This document shows, in pieces, positions 6,746 to 16,176 of a stretch of 23,646 bases of DNA; position 1 is the first letter of the stretch; each line of letters opens with the position of its first letter. Both the position numbers and the translations under genes were made by a program. Source of the stretch: a virus. A model generated the notes under the pieces. That model saw only the letters and a program-made list of their open reading frames with translations. It was not told the origin of the DNA and ran no database searches. The DNA is taken from IMG/VR virus record IMGVR_UViG_3300010885_072136, positions 1 to 23,646 of that record. One strand, written 5' to 3'.

Positions 6746-7912
6746 ATGTCAGAACTACTAACAAGCCGTTGGAACGAGACCAAGGAAGCCCTATTAGAAG
6801 GCCTACAAGGCAATCGTAAATCCGCAATGGCTGTAACATTAGAAAACACACGCAAGTATCTTGCAGAATCAGCAACAGCTGGTGCTACATCTGCAGGTAA
6901 CGTTGCAACACTTAACCGCGTAATTTTACCGGTTATTCGTCGCGTCATGCCAACCGTTATTGCTAACGAATTGGTTGGTGTACAGCCAATGACCGGCCCA
7001 GTTGGACAAATCCACACCCTACGTGTTCGCTATAGCGATACATCAGGACCTGCGGGCGTAACAGCTGGTGAAGAGGCATTTAGCCCATTCAAGATTGCAG
7101 AAGCTTATTCTGGCAACACTACAACTGGTAAAGCTGCAACAACAGCTAACCTCGAAGGTGCTGCTGGTAACAAGATGAGCATCCAGATCTTGAAACAAAC
7201 CGTCGAAGCTAAGACACGTAAATTGTCTGCTCGTTGGACATTCGAAGCTGCTCAAGATGCACAAGCCCAACAAGGCATTGACATCGAAGCAGAAATCATG
7301 GCTGCTCTTGCACAAGAGATCACAGCTGAGATTGACCAGGAAGTTCTTGCTTCGTTAAGCACACTTGCTGGCTCTGCATCTGAGACATACAACCAAGCTT
7401 CTGTATCTGGTACAGCTACATTCGTTGGTGACGAGCATGCCGCATTGGCAGTTCAGATCAACCGTGTTGCTAACTTGATCGCTCAGCGTACACGTCGTGG
7501 CGCTGGCAACTGGGCAGTTGTTTCACCAACAGCATTGACAATTCTTCAAAGTGCTACAACTTCTGCGTTTGCAAGAACAACAGAAGGCACATTCGAAGCA
7601 CCTACAAACACTAAGTTTGTTGGTACATTGAACAACGCAATGAAGATTTATGTTAATACATATGCAACAAACGATGATGTTCTTATCGGTTACAAAGGTT
7701 CAAGCGAGTCAGACGCAGCGGCATTCTATTGCCCTTACGTTCCTCTAATGAGCAGTGGTGTTGTACTTGACCCATCAACATTCGAACCAGTCGTATCATT
7801 CATGACACGTTATGGTTATGTTGAACTAAGCAACACAGCGTCATCTTTAGGTAACGCTGCTGACTACTTAGGTAAGGTTGGTATCACAACAGCTAACGTT
7901 AAGTTTAGCTAA
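6746..7912 (+). CDS. 23: Major capsid protein (T4 gp23 family)
   Basis: A 388-residue HK97-fold shell protein. Family sequence includes ILPVIRRVMPTVIANELVGV and GVQPMTGPVGQI (about 60-90), TVEAKTRKLSARWTFEAAQD (about 150-170), then IEAEIMAALAQEI, and near the end VLIGYKG, AAFYCPYVPL and FMTRYGYVELS. The N-terminal 41 residues are a likely delta domain: L39-A40-E41|S42 fits the gp21 cleavage consensus, and L16-L17-E18|G19 is a second fit. T4 gp23 is similarly trimmed after residue 65. The protein is much shorter than T4 gp23 (521), with a short N-terminal propeptide and little room for the T4 insertion domain. A strong ribosome site precedes it and a strong terminator follows. No gp24-type vertex gene follows in this window. 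Confidence 0.97.
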   Translation: MSELLTSRWNETKEALLEGLQGNRKSAMAVTLENTRKYLAESATAGATSAGNVATLNRVILPVIRRVMPTVIANELVGVQPMTGPVGQIHTLRVRYSDTSGPAGVTAGEEAFSPFKIAEAYSGNTTTGKAATTANLEGAAGNKMSIQILKQTVEAKTRKLSARWTFEAAQDAQAQQGIDIEAEIMAALAQEITAEIDQEVLASLSTLAGSASETYNQASVSGTATFVGDEHAALAVQINRVANLIAQRTRRGAGNWAVVSPTALTILQSATTSAFARTTEGTFEAPTNTKFVGTLNNAMKIYVNTYATNDDVLIGYKGSSESDAAAFYCPYVPLMSSGVVLDPSTFEPVVSFMTRYGYVELSNTASSLGNAADYLGKVGITTANVKFS

Positions 7913-7940
7913 TCAACATACCGAAAGGTTGTTAAAATTG

Positions 7941-7964
7941 AAAGGGCTCTTCGGAGCCCTTTTT
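7941..7964 (+). terminator. Intrinsic terminator after the capsid gene (cUUCGg loop)
   Basis: AAAGGGCTC-TTCG-GAGCCCTTT forms a 9-bp perfect stem with a C(UUCG)G tetraloop, followed by more T. It starts 28 bases after the capsid stop. This hyperstable loop is typical of T4-type terminators. It should end the head operon transcript. Confidence 0.95.
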
Positions 7965-7972
7965 CATTGTGA

Positions 7973-7980
7973 GCTAAATA
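7973..7980 (+). promoter_or_regulatory. Possible late promoter box
   Basis: GCTAAATA agrees with TATAAATA at 6 of 8 positions and lies right after the terminator, where a new transcript for the fibre block would be expected to begin. Context supports it more than sequence does. Confidence 0.35.
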
Positions 7981-8008
7981 CATAGTACGACTTACACACG
8001 GTAAGTTT

Positions 8009-8029
8009 TATGCGGTAACCCACCGCGTA
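8009..8029 (+). other. Leader hairpin before the 234-residue protein gene
   Basis: TATGCGGT and ACCGCGTA pair over 8 positions (one G-U) around the loop AACCC. The hairpin ends 21 bases before the AAGGAG site at 8051-8056. It could stabilise the 5' end of the transcript or affect translation. No riboswitch family is recognised. Confidence 0.45.
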
Positions 8030-8064
8030 TGGTCTAAAACGCCACTTTTCAAGGAGAAAATAAA

Positions 8065-8769
8065 ATGGGACGTCCTTTAAACAAAAAATATTTTGGTAAC
8101 CGTAACATCGGTACCGCAGTTACTACCGATGACAGCATTGGCGGTAAAGGAATAGCCAGCGTAACTATTGCTGGTGTCTGGAGTGGATTCACTCAAGCAA
8201 CATCAACTGTTACATTTACTGCTCCACAATTGCCAGGCGGTGTAACAGCTACTGGTACTGTGACAATCACAGCAGGAGCTCCAACATTAGTCACAATGAC
8301 TAACAAGGGTTCTGGATATACAGCATTGCCAACAGTTACTATCGCTGACAGCGATGTTGGCGCAGAAACAAGTGGTACAGCAACAGCAGTATTTGAAGTT
8401 GATACTGGCGCAGTTGGATCCTCAACAAATAACGAAAATGCTATTTCAATGACGGCATTTCTGCCAGGTGGTTCAGCTGGTCCAGTTGACATTATTCGTC
8501 AAGTTTCTACACGTCGTTACAAAGTAACAGACGGAACACGTACCGGTATTGTAACGTTGAAAGCATCAGTTGCCACAGCAGCCGGTGAAGGCAGTATTCG
8601 GTTAGTTGATACAACAGGAACTGGTACATACTTTGCTACTAAGTTAACAGCTCACAAAGCTACAATTACTCGTGGCACAGGTACACAGGCAGCTTTTGCA
8701 ACCAATGATGCAGTAGAATGGAATATGACAGCAGCAACAGCAACATCGTTATTAATTGATAACGCTTAA
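8065..8769 (+). CDS. Beta-rich virion structural protein, function unknown
   Basis: A 234-residue protein starting MGRPLNKKYFGN, an N-terminus I associate with small structural proteins of marine T4-type phages. Residues about 30-115 are Thr/Val/Gly-rich beta sequence containing GSGYTALPTVTIAD, the same 'GxGY...P.V.I' beta motif seen in the first giant fibre gene (near 11600-11800). The middle has IIRQVSTRRYKV followed by a short beta domain, and the C-terminus contains ITRGTGTQAAFATNDAVEW. There is no signal peptide or membrane segment. It has a strong AAGGAG site and is the first gene after the terminator. A head-decoration or tail/fibre component are both possible; sequence does not decide between them. 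Confidence 0.75.
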   Translation: MGRPLNKKYFGNRNIGTAVTTDDSIGGKGIASVTIAGVWSGFTQATSTVTFTAPQLPGGVTATGTVTITAGAPTLVTMTNKGSGYTALPTVTIADSDVGAETSGTATAVFEVDTGAVGSSTNNENAISMTAFLPGGSAGPVDIIRQVSTRRYKVTDGTRTGIVTLKASVATAAGEGSIRLVDTTGTGTYFATKLTAHKATITRGTGTQAAFATNDAVEWNMTAATATSLLIDNA

Positions 8770-8782
8770 TTAGGTTAGTAAT

Positions 8783-10012
8783 ATGTCAGCAAAGATAGTT
8801 AGAGTTCATGGCGGCGACTACAAGATTATTGTAGGTTCTGATGTAACCTACGGTAATATCCTGTTGGATACTAATCCAACAGGATTAGTTGGAGCTCAAG
8901 GAAAGGTTACTATTACAGGTGACCTTGAAGTCCTTGGAAATACAACTACTATTGAATCAGAAACTCTAACTGTTGTAGACAATATTATTAGACTAAACGT
9001 TGGCGAGTCACCGTCAAACTTTGGGGTCAGTGCATTAGGCACATCATCAGGGCTTGACATTGAACGTGGCTTAGCCGCAAACTTTTTTGCAGTGTGGGAC
9101 GAAACAGTAACAAGTTACGACCCCACCGGAGCTCTTGCAGCTCAACTTCCTCCAGATATACACGGAACATTTGTATTCCGAGATGCTAACTCTAATCTAC
9201 GTGCAATTGGCACTAACAGTATTAATTCCAACGGCGGCAACTTAGCTTTAATTTGCAGCGGTGCTGGTATCATCACTGTTACTGGCACAGCCGATTATGA
9301 ACGACAAGTTTTAAATTATTCTAATATAGGTGTTGTACTTACAATAAGTGCAATAGGTAGAACAACTAATGTAACAACAGTTATAACAACTGCACCTCAC
9401 GGATTATTAACAGGTAACAGAGCTACTATTACTTGTTACAGTGATTCGTCATTTACAGCAGAAAGAGTAGCTGTTACATATCAATCTGCAACAAGATTTA
9501 CTTATTCTAATGCAGGCATTAATGTTGCATTAGGATCAACACTTGGTGAAGTTAGACGTGATGTGATTAGGGATGATGATACTGTTCCTAACATGGCAGC
9601 AATTATTGATTATACTGCACATGCTATTTCTTCTATCTCTCAGAATACCATTAGAGAAAACGATACTAAAGTTCAAACTTACGATGCTGATATTTCAGGT
9701 GTTAGTGAAATAACATTTGAAGTAGATGGCGTTGAAAAAGCATCTGTCAACACATATGGATTAAATGTTGGTAATTTAAGATTTAATAATAACAGTATTT
9801 CTAACGTATCTAACGATAATATTTTATTAGACAACACGTTAAATATTGCAAATAAAACATCAGTACCATCTACTCCAACAGGCTATGTTAAGTTATATTC
9901 ATCAAATGTTCCCGGAAACGGCGGCACAGGATTGTATTTTGTAAATACTACTGGAGTTAACGACGAGTTGGTAAGTAAGACAAGAGCATTGCTTTACGCA
10001 TTGATATTATAA
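8783..10012 (+). CDS. Fibre-like virion structural protein
   Basis: A 409-residue beta-rich protein built from modules common in phage fibres. Near residues 43-75 is ITGDLEVLGNTTTIESETL followed by TVVDNIIRLN, a repeat-type motif also used in the giant genes. Residues about 198-258 form an 'HGL' module (TAPHGLLTGNRATITC, then RFTYSNAG) that recurs in both giants. The C-terminal part has GGTGLYFVNTTGVNDELVSK and ends in ALLYALIL, a conserved-looking end of marine phage fibre proteins. The start at ATG 8783 has a weak AGGTTAG upstream and follows the preceding gene by 13 bases. No enzymatic motif is seen. It is probably a short fibre, a fibre connector or a partner of the two giants; the role is inferred from modules and neighbours. 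Confidence 0.75.
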   Translation: MSAKIVRVHGGDYKIIVGSDVTYGNILLDTNPTGLVGAQGKVTITGDLEVLGNTTTIESETLTVVDNIIRLNVGESPSNFGVSALGTSSGLDIERGLAANFFAVWDETVTSYDPTGALAAQLPPDIHGTFVFRDANSNLRAIGTNSINSNGGNLALICSGAGIITVTGTADYERQVLNYSNIGVVLTISAIGRTTNVTTVITTAPHGLLTGNRATITCYSDSSFTAERVAVTYQSATRFTYSNAGINVALGSTLGEVRRDVIRDDDTVPNMAAIIDYTAHAISSISQNTIRENDTKVQTYDADISGVSEITFEVDGVEKASVNTYGLNVGNLRFNNNSISNVSNDNILLDNTLNIANKTSVPSTPTGYVKLYSSNVPGNGGTGLYFVNTTGVNDELVSKTRALLYALIL

Positions 10013-10021
10013 GGACAACAA

Positions 10022-10357
10022 ATGGCAATCCAAAGCTCACTTTTATTAAACACTACCTCGGCTATCAGTCCTTCTGTTGCATCGGACATTGCAGTTACTA
10101 CGCTGATATTTTGTAATTTAAATATACCAGACCCATTAGATACTTCAATAGGTAGACAGAATATTGACGTGCATGTTGTTGCCAGCGCAAGCATACCTAC
10201 TAACACCAATAAGATTATTAATCAATTGCCAATTGATGCAGGCGATACATTTTCATTTAGTACAGAAAGAATAGTTTTAGGACAAGGAGATAGGATATAT
10301 TCAAAAACAACTGATAACAATCAGGTAAGTGTTACTATAAGCTACGTAACTCTATAA
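10022..10357 (+). CDS. Small beta-rich structural protein
   Basis: A 111-residue protein with alternating hydrophobic strands typical of a beta-sandwich: IAVTTLIFCNLNIP near the N-terminus, then LPIDAGDTFSF, then LGQGDRIYSKT and a final VSVTISYVTL. This 'AGDTF...LGQGD.I' pattern is seen in small virion proteins encoded beside phage fibres. An AAGGA site (10012-10016) precedes ATG 10022, and the next gene begins 2 bases after its stop. It probably works with the adjacent fibres, for example as an adaptor. I do not recognise a named family. Confidence 0.7.
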   Translation: MAIQSSLLLNTTSAISPSVASDIAVTTLIFCNLNIPDPLDTSIGRQNIDVHVVASASIPTNTNKIINQLPIDAGDTFSFSTERIVLGQGDRIYSKTTDNNQVSVTISYVTL

Positions 10358-10359
10358 TT

Positions 10360-13300
10360 ATGAAATACTTTCGCAGTCAAAATTTAAACCCGGGTAACAT
10401 ATTAGACAACACGGTTAGTGTATTGTCTAATGGTGATGTAGAAATAAATCCAACTAATAAAGTTACCATCAATGGCGATCTACTGGTTGTTAACGGAAAC
10501 GTTCCTGGTCCAGAAGTTACTAATGTAATATATGTTACATTAGATGGCAATGACGACAATACTGGCCTTGGCGAAGGTCCTGATCAAGCCAAGCGAACAT
10601 TAAAAGCAGCCTGTGCTATGGCTCAAGAAGGCACTACTATCTTTATGCGTAGTGGTGAATTTTATGAAGATAATCCTGTTAGAGTTCCGCCAAAAGTAAG
10701 TATTATTGGTGACAACTTACGTAGAGTTATTATACGTCCATTAAACGGACCACTCTCATTTAATATTTCTAATATTGTAAGAACCAACGGTTATGTCACT
10801 ATCACTACTACAGCGGCCCACGGATTGAATGCACGAGATAGAGTGAGAGTTCGATGCAGTAACAATAGTATTGATCAAGTAGATGTTAATTTAACTGCTG
10901 TTACTTCTAACACAATGACCTATAGACAACCCGGTGCTAATATTATTCCTTCTGCGGCATCAGGTAAAGTATTACACGGTAGAGATATGATGTATGTTAA
11001 TAGTCAATCATATATTGCCGGAGTAGTATTCAAAGGGCTTCAGGCTCCTGCGTATTGTATTAACATCGACAGTGATGCCATTGTTGATACATCACCATAT
11101 GTTCAAAATTGTTCAAACATTAACGGACCATGGATGAGAAATGGAACTGAATGGAGACCGTTTATTACAGAACAGCCCGATTTAAACGGCACCATGGTCA
11201 CAGGTCCTCGACCGTTGTTAGACAACGAAATAGCAGTAGGACAAGATACAATTTATGGCATTGACCTGGAAGGCGCAGGCGGCGGCATGTTAATTGATGG
11301 CGATCGTTACAGCAGTGAAACTCCTATTAAGTCTATGGTTGCTGATGCTTTCACACAGGTTTCGCAAGGTGGCATTGGTTTCCATATTACTAACTTTGGT
11401 TACATGCAACTGGTTTCTTGCTTTGCAGTATTCTGTTCAAAAGCATTTTATGCAACACGTGGTGGCTACCTATCTATCTCCAACTCGGTTATTGACTTTG
11501 GTACAGAAGGATTTGTAGCTGATGGATACTATCTTGATCCGTATGCCGAAGGTCGAGTTATTAACAGTTATTACTCATCTGTGGGATCAATTTCTGTTGT
11601 AACAGAAGGCGCTGGATATAATGGAACAAGTCCTATTGTAGTAACTATCGATCCGCCAGCAGCACCGGGTGGTGTACAAGCAACTGCAAGTGCAAACTAT
11701 GATCCTATAACTGGTAAAGTTAATGCGGTTAGCATCGACGAACCAGGAACTGGTTATGCTGAAGAACCAACTATTATAATCAGCGGCGGCGGCGCAACAA
11801 TTGACGCAACTGTGATTGCTAATCTAAATAGAAATAGCACAATATCTGTTAGTTACTTGCCAAGCAAACCGCAAGTAGGTAGTATTATGTTTGTTGGTAC
11901 TAATCCGGTAGCACACTACATATCAAATACAGTGGGCAGTATTGCACCATTTACCTATAACGAAACTAAGTGTCGCAGAGATACTGGATACATTATTGAC
12001 GGTGTGTATTATGATGCAGCTTTAGGCACAAATTATAACGCAGTTATCAACGGTAGATCATATAGACGAGCAACAGCTTCTGAAGTTATTGACAGTCAAT
12101 TAACACAGACTGTGGGTGCTATTAATTATTTAAAAACATTATTAGCTGCTGAACTGTCTACTAATGCCACTGCTATTTCAAGAAGCAACAGTGCTATTAC
12201 TGAGATAGTTGATATTATAGAAAACGGTATTCCTGCTGTTAACGCATTAACATTTCCAGACCCAACCGGTGCAAATACTAATTTAATCAGTGCCAAAGAA
12301 CAACTCATTGACAACAGAGCGTTTATTATGGCAGAAATTACTGCCTGGATTGCAGATCAAGTTGCCGGTCCTATTGCACCATTTACTGGCGCATTTACCT
12401 ACGATGCAGTAACATGTGCTCGCGATGTAGGTTATATTGTTGATGCATTATGCTATGATATAATTTACGGTGGTAACAGTGCAACAAAAATTGCAGCTCA
12501 GGCATACTTTGAAAATTCAGTATCTGTGCTACCAGCTGGCCAAATATTGCCAACAGCCGCAGCATTTGCAAGATTACAATCAATTGCACAAGACATCGTA
12601 CAAGAAATTGCAGTAACAACATCTTCAACAAATATTGAAATTCAAGATGTCAGCGGCACACCTGCAACTGCAACAGAAGGTACTGAAGTTTTTGATTTAG
12701 TACAAATTATCATTGACGTGATAGTTGCAGGCAACACCAGTGGTATGCCATCAACATCAAATCCTTCAATTAGTTGGGCAGACGCAGGAATTCAAACCGC
12801 AGTAACTAATCTTGCAGCAAATAAATCAGCTGTGATTGATGATACAATTTTTTATATTGATCAAGAGTATGCCAGCTTATTCACATACGACCAACAAAAA
12901 TGTAAGAGAGACGTTGGCATTATTTTAAATGCTGTGCTTGCAGATATGACTTTTGCATCTAATTACCAAAGTACTGCTGCCGGTGTAGCATACCTTCGTT
13001 CATACTCAAGCAAAGTTACCAGCTTACAAAAGAGTCAGACTATAGCTGGACTTGAAGAAGCAAGAGATCAGACATTAGCATTAACAGTTAACCCAACTGC
13101 AATTACTGATATTACTACAAATTTTAATATTGTAATTGATATTATTAACAATGGTTTAGCAAGTATTCCTACATTGGCATTGCCAGCACCAACATTAGTT
13201 AGAGGCGGCTTTGCTGAAGCGTCAGCAATACTTGATGCAAATAGAACATTTATTCAAGATGAAATTACAGCTTGGATTGCAGTAAATTATCCAGTACTTG

Positions 13301-16176
13301 CGGCAACTTACAATAGTGCCAAGTGTCGTAGAGACATCAGCTACATCATCGACGCAATGCGTTATGATATGACCTACGAAGGTAATACGCAAACAACCAA
13401 TGCTGCATTGGCCTATGTTGAAGGCAGTGTTATATTTGGCCAAGTAGAAGAAACTCAAGACGCTTACGAATATTTAAAAACAATAGTAGGCGCTGTTATT
13501 ACTAATAATACAATTAGTAGAAGTTTAGGTAATACCACTACTCAAAATGTATTATTACCAGTAGGCAGTCCAGCGCCGGCACCAAATAGTCCATCGAACA
13601 TAGCTGAACAATTGTTACAGATTATTATTGACGAGATTGATCACGGTCCTGGATATATTCCAGATCCACTAAGCTATCCAGCATATACCAAAGGTGACAG
13701 TACTTTAAATTCAGTAAGACTTTCCATACTAACATCACTTACAGACATTCAAGATGCTGTAATATCTTTCTTAAATGTTACCTACGGCGGAAGTATAACG
13801 GTATCAGTATTTCCTGCAATTACTACAATTGCAGCTGGCACTGAAGTTAGTTTCCATAATGTATCTACAATTTCAACAGGCGGAACTGCCCTTGAATATG
13901 TTGGTGCCGGTGTTACCTACAACGCATTGCCGTTCTTTGGCGGAGAGCCAATTGCTGCAAAAGAACGAATTGAGATAAACAATGGTAAGTGTTTTACAGT
14001 TACTAACGATCAAGTTGGTAATTATAGAGTTGGAGAATACTTTACAGTTAATGCACTAACAGGTGCAGTAACTATTGATGCAGACAACTTAAATCTAAGC
14101 GGCCTTGCAGCCATTGGTCCATTTAAACGCAATGGTATTCCTGTAGGTATACAGTTACGAGAAGTTAGCGATAACAACAATTTAATTGCCAGCACAGGTA
14201 CACAAGACGGAAACACTACACCAACACAACGTGCAGTGGCTACCTATGTTCAAAATCGATATTTAAATAAAGTACAATTAACGCCACAGACTATTTCCGG
14301 TGATATACAATTTAGCAGTGATGTTAATATAGATCAAGATTTAAATGTTGACGGTGGTGATATTACAACTACATCCGGATCAATTAATTTACTAAACACA
14401 AATGCATCCGTAATTAACTTTGCAGGTGCAGCAACTGATTTACAAATTGGATCAACTACAGGCATAACAACAGTTAATAATAATTTAACAGTTGATGGAA
14501 ATTTAATTTCAGGAAGTGCAACTGCTGTAAACGAAATTAAAGGCCTTACCAGTTTTATTGGAACTGGCGCAGAAGAATTTACTGTAAAAATTAAAGGCAG
14601 CACAACTGGTGCATATTTGGCTGTTGGTACTAAGAGTGATCCTGCTTACGGTATTGTAAACCAAATTTTAAAATATGATGCCAGTGGTTACTTAAAGTAC
14701 TCAGTAACTGCCTCTGAAATTAAATTTAATATTGCAAATGGTTCTGCTGCTGCTGTACAAAATGATGCACTGAAAATAACAGATACTGGATATGTATATG
14801 TAGGTAGCACTATTCCAGCTACTAATTCAACAAGTGGAGCACTACAGGTCGCTGGCGGTGTTGGCATTGCCGGAAACTTATACGTTGGTAGCAATGAAAC
14901 TATAACTGGTGACTTAGAAGTTCGCGGCGGCGATATTACTACTAACGCTGCAACGTTTAATTTATTAAATGCCACTGCTACTACAATCAATGCGTTTGGC
15001 GCAGCTACAACATTAGAATTTGGAGCAGCAACAGGTACAACCAACATCAATAATAATTTAGACGTTGACGGCGATGTTAATATTGATGGCGGTGACCTAA
15101 CTGTAAGCACATCTACATTTAACTTAGCTAACACTACCGCCACAGTTATTAACTTTGCTGGCGCAGCCACTTCAATTAGTATTGGCGCTGCTACAGGTAC
15201 TACAACTATTAATAATGCTAATACCGTAGCGTCAGGTGACCTTGCAGTTAATGGCGGCGATATTACCACAACTGAAACAACATTTAATTTATTAAATGCC
15301 ACTGCGACTACTGTTAATTTTGCAGGTGCTGCAACAGCATTAAATATGGGTGCTACTACCGGCACTACTACCGTTCGAAACAATTTTGAAGTTGATCTAA
15401 ACGCTACTATTAACGGCAATCTTGATGTTGACGGTGATGTCAATATTGACGGCGGTGATTTAACAGCCAGCACAACAACATTTAACTTATTAAACACCAC
15501 AGTAGAAACAGGCAATGTACTTGGCGCAGCCACAACAATTAATGTTGGAACAACTGCTGTAACAGCTGGAACTTTAAAAGTTGGCCCATTAGTAACCGGC
15601 AATACATTAAAATTACAAAGTACAACAATTGGCACTGTTAACTATACAACCGATGTAACATCCGGAACAGTCAATGCTTGGCAAAGCCTAACAGGCACAA
15701 TTAATATTGGGTCAAGCGGCACTGTAAATTTAGGTACAAGTATATCAGCAACTACCACAGCCGTAGTAGGCGGAGCATTAACAGGCAATACATTAAAGAT
15801 TGCCAGCACTGCTGGTGGAACTGCTAATTTATCAAGTGATGTAACAACAGGAATAGTCAATGTCTTTACTGGGGTAACAACTGGCACAGTCAATGTTGCT
15901 ACAGGCGGTACTAATACAATTAATGTGGGCAGTTCCACAAGTACGGTAAATATTGGCAACTTAGTTTTAACAACAGACTTAGCAGTACAATATGGCGGCA
16001 CTGGACGTAGTACATTTACAGCTAATGGAGTTATATATGGTAACACAGCAGATGGATTATTAGTTACAGCGGCAAGTGTTCCTGGCAGTAATGCTACAAC
16101 AAGTTATGGAATTTTAACAACAAACGGAAGTAATGTTCCTGTTTGGACAGACACAATAGACGGTGGAAGTTATTAA
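10360..16176 (+). CDS. Giant modular fibre-like protein 1
   Basis: 1938 residues. Order of parts: a short N-terminal beta segment; a beta-helix, pectate-lyase-like region (about 56-390) opening IYVTLDGNDDNTG and containing FMRSGEFYEDNPVRVPPKVS and IIGDNLRRVIIRPL; within it an 'HGL' module (about 154); two 'GxGY' beta motifs (about 415-500); four alpha-helical 'KCxRD' repeats (about 533-1120); a segment with NYRVGEYFTVNALTG (about 1220); repeated 'GGD...TFNLLN' units (from about 1332) including ALQVAGGVGIAGNLYVG; and a C-terminus with YGGTGRSTFTANGVIYGN and PVWTDTIDGGSY. No Shine-Dalgarno is visible; ATG follows the upstream stop by 2 bases, so coupling is likely. Such modular beta proteins form adsorption fibres or other virion appendages. 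The beta-helix could bind or degrade surface glycans, but I cannot assign catalytic residues. Confidence 0.85.
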   Translation: MKYFRSQNLNPGNILDNTVSVLSNGDVEINPTNKVTINGDLLVVNGNVPGPEVTNVIYVTLDGNDDNTGLGEGPDQAKRTLKAACAMAQEGTTIFMRSGEFYEDNPVRVPPKVSIIGDNLRRVIIRPLNGPLSFNISNIVRTNGYVTITTTAAHGLNARDRVRVRCSNNSIDQVDVNLTAVTSNTMTYRQPGANIIPSAASGKVLHGRDMMYVNSQSYIAGVVFKGLQAPAYCINIDSDAIVDTSPYVQNCSNINGPWMRNGTEWRPFITEQPDLNGTMVTGPRPLLDNEIAVGQDTIYGIDLEGAGGGMLIDGDRYSSETPIKSMVADAFTQVSQGGIGFHITNFGYMQLVSCFAVFCSKAFYATRGGYLSISNSVIDFGTEGFVADGYYLDPYAEGRVINSYYSSVGSISVVTEGAGYNGTSPIVVTIDPPAAPGGVQATASANYDPITGKVNAVSIDEPGTGYAEEPTIIISGGGATIDATVIANLNRNSTISVSYLPSKPQVGSIMFVGTNPVAHYISNTVGSIAPFTYNETKCRRDTGYIIDGVYYDAALGTNYNAVINGRSYRRATASEVIDSQLTQTVGAINYLKTLLAAELSTNATAISRSNSAITEIVDIIENGIPAVNALTFPDPTGANTNLISAKEQLIDNRAFIMAEITAWIADQVAGPIAPFTGAFTYDAVTCARDVGYIVDALCYDIIYGGNSATKIAAQAYFENSVSVLPAGQILPTAAAFARLQSIAQDIVQEIAVTTSSTNIEIQDVSGTPATATEGTEVFDLVQIIIDVIVAGNTSGMPSTSNPSISWADAGIQTAVTNLAANKSAVIDDTIFYIDQEYASLFTYDQQKCKRDVGIILNAVLADMTFASNYQSTAAGVAYLRSYSSKVTSLQKSQTIAGLEEARDQTLALTVNPTAITDITTNFNIVIDIINNGLASIPTLALPAPTLVRGGFAEASAILDANRTFIQDEITAWIAVNYPVLAATYNSAKCRRDISYIIDAMRYDMTYEGNTQTTNAALAYVEGSVIFGQVEETQDAYEYLKTIVGAVITNNTISRSLGNTTTQNVLLPVGSPAPAPNSPSNIAEQLLQIIIDEIDHGPGYIPDPLSYPAYTKGDSTLNSVRLSILTSLTDIQDAVISFLNVTYGGSITVSVFPAITTIAAGTEVSFHNVSTISTGGTALEYVGAGVTYNALPFFGGEPIAAKERIEINNGKCFTVTNDQVGNYRVGEYFTVNALTGAVTIDADNLNLSGLAAIGPFKRNGIPVGIQLREVSDNNNLIASTGTQDGNTTPTQRAVATYVQNRYLNKVQLTPQTISGDIQFSSDVNIDQDLNVDGGDITTTSGSINLLNTNASVINFAGAATDLQIGSTTGITTVNNNLTVDGNLISGSATAVNEIKGLTSFIGTGAEEFTVKIKGSTTGAYLAVGTKSDPAYGIVNQILKYDASGYLKYSVTASEIKFNIANGSAAAVQNDALKITDTGYVYVGSTIPATNSTSGALQVAGGVGIAGNLYVGSNETITGDLEVRGGDITTNAATFNLLNATATTINAFGAATTLEFGAATGTTNINNNLDVDGDVNIDGGDLTVSTSTFNLANTTATVINFAGAATSISIGAATGTTTINNANTVASGDLAVNGGDITTTETTFNLLNATATTVNFAGAATALNMGATTGTTTVRNNFEVDLNATINGNLDVDGDVNIDGGDLTASTTTFNLLNTTVETGNVLGAATTINVGTTAVTAGTLKVGPLVTGNTLKLQSTTIGTVNYTTDVTSGTVNAWQSLTGTINIGSSGTVNLGTSISATTTAVVGGALTGNTLKIASTAGGTANLSSDVTTGIVNVFTGVTTGTVNVATGGTNTINVGSSTSTVNIGNLVLTTDLAVQYGGTGRSTFTANGVIYGNTADGLLVTAASVPGSNATTSYGILTTNGSNVPVWTDTIDGGSY
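11956..13440 (+). repeat. Four diverged helical repeats (KCxRD type) in giant protein 1
   Basis: Copies begin near 11956 (YNETKCRRDTGYIIDG), 12400 (YDAVTCARDVGYIVDA), 12886 (YDQQKCKRDVGIILNA) and 13309 (YNSAKCRRDISYIIDA), 141-162 residues apart. The first three copies end with a helical stretch reading close to 'NR.FI..EI.AWI' or an equivalent. They diverge strongly in DNA, so the duplications are old. Confidence 0.85.
14353..15510 (+). repeat. TFNLLN beta-repeat array of giant protein 1
   Basis: Units with the pattern 'GGD(I/L)T..(A/S)TTFNLLN.TAT..N.AGAAT...(I/F)GA.TGTT.IN' start (at GGD) at 14353, 14926, 15088, 15253 and 15451. The adjacent ones are 162, 165 and 198 bases apart; the gap after the first holds another beta module. 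Regular short strands suggest an elongated, probably trimeric fibre shaft. Confidence 0.85.
15088..15144 (+). repeat. 57-base block identical to 22698-22754
   Basis: This block, within a colinear region that begins at 14908 (matching 22518, offset 7610 throughout), is identical in DNA to 22698-22754 in giant gene 2. Over 14989-15144 and 22599-22754 the two proteins are identical for 52 residues. Confidence 0.9.

Noticed and set aside
14688-15635. Long opposite-strand ORF of 315 codons over the repeat array of giant gene 1
   Set aside because: It is a Val/Ala/Pro-rich shadow of the Thr/Asn/Gly-rich repeat sequence on the + strand, with no ribosome site or recognisable domain. The similar opposite-strand ORFs at 22082-23590 have the same cause.
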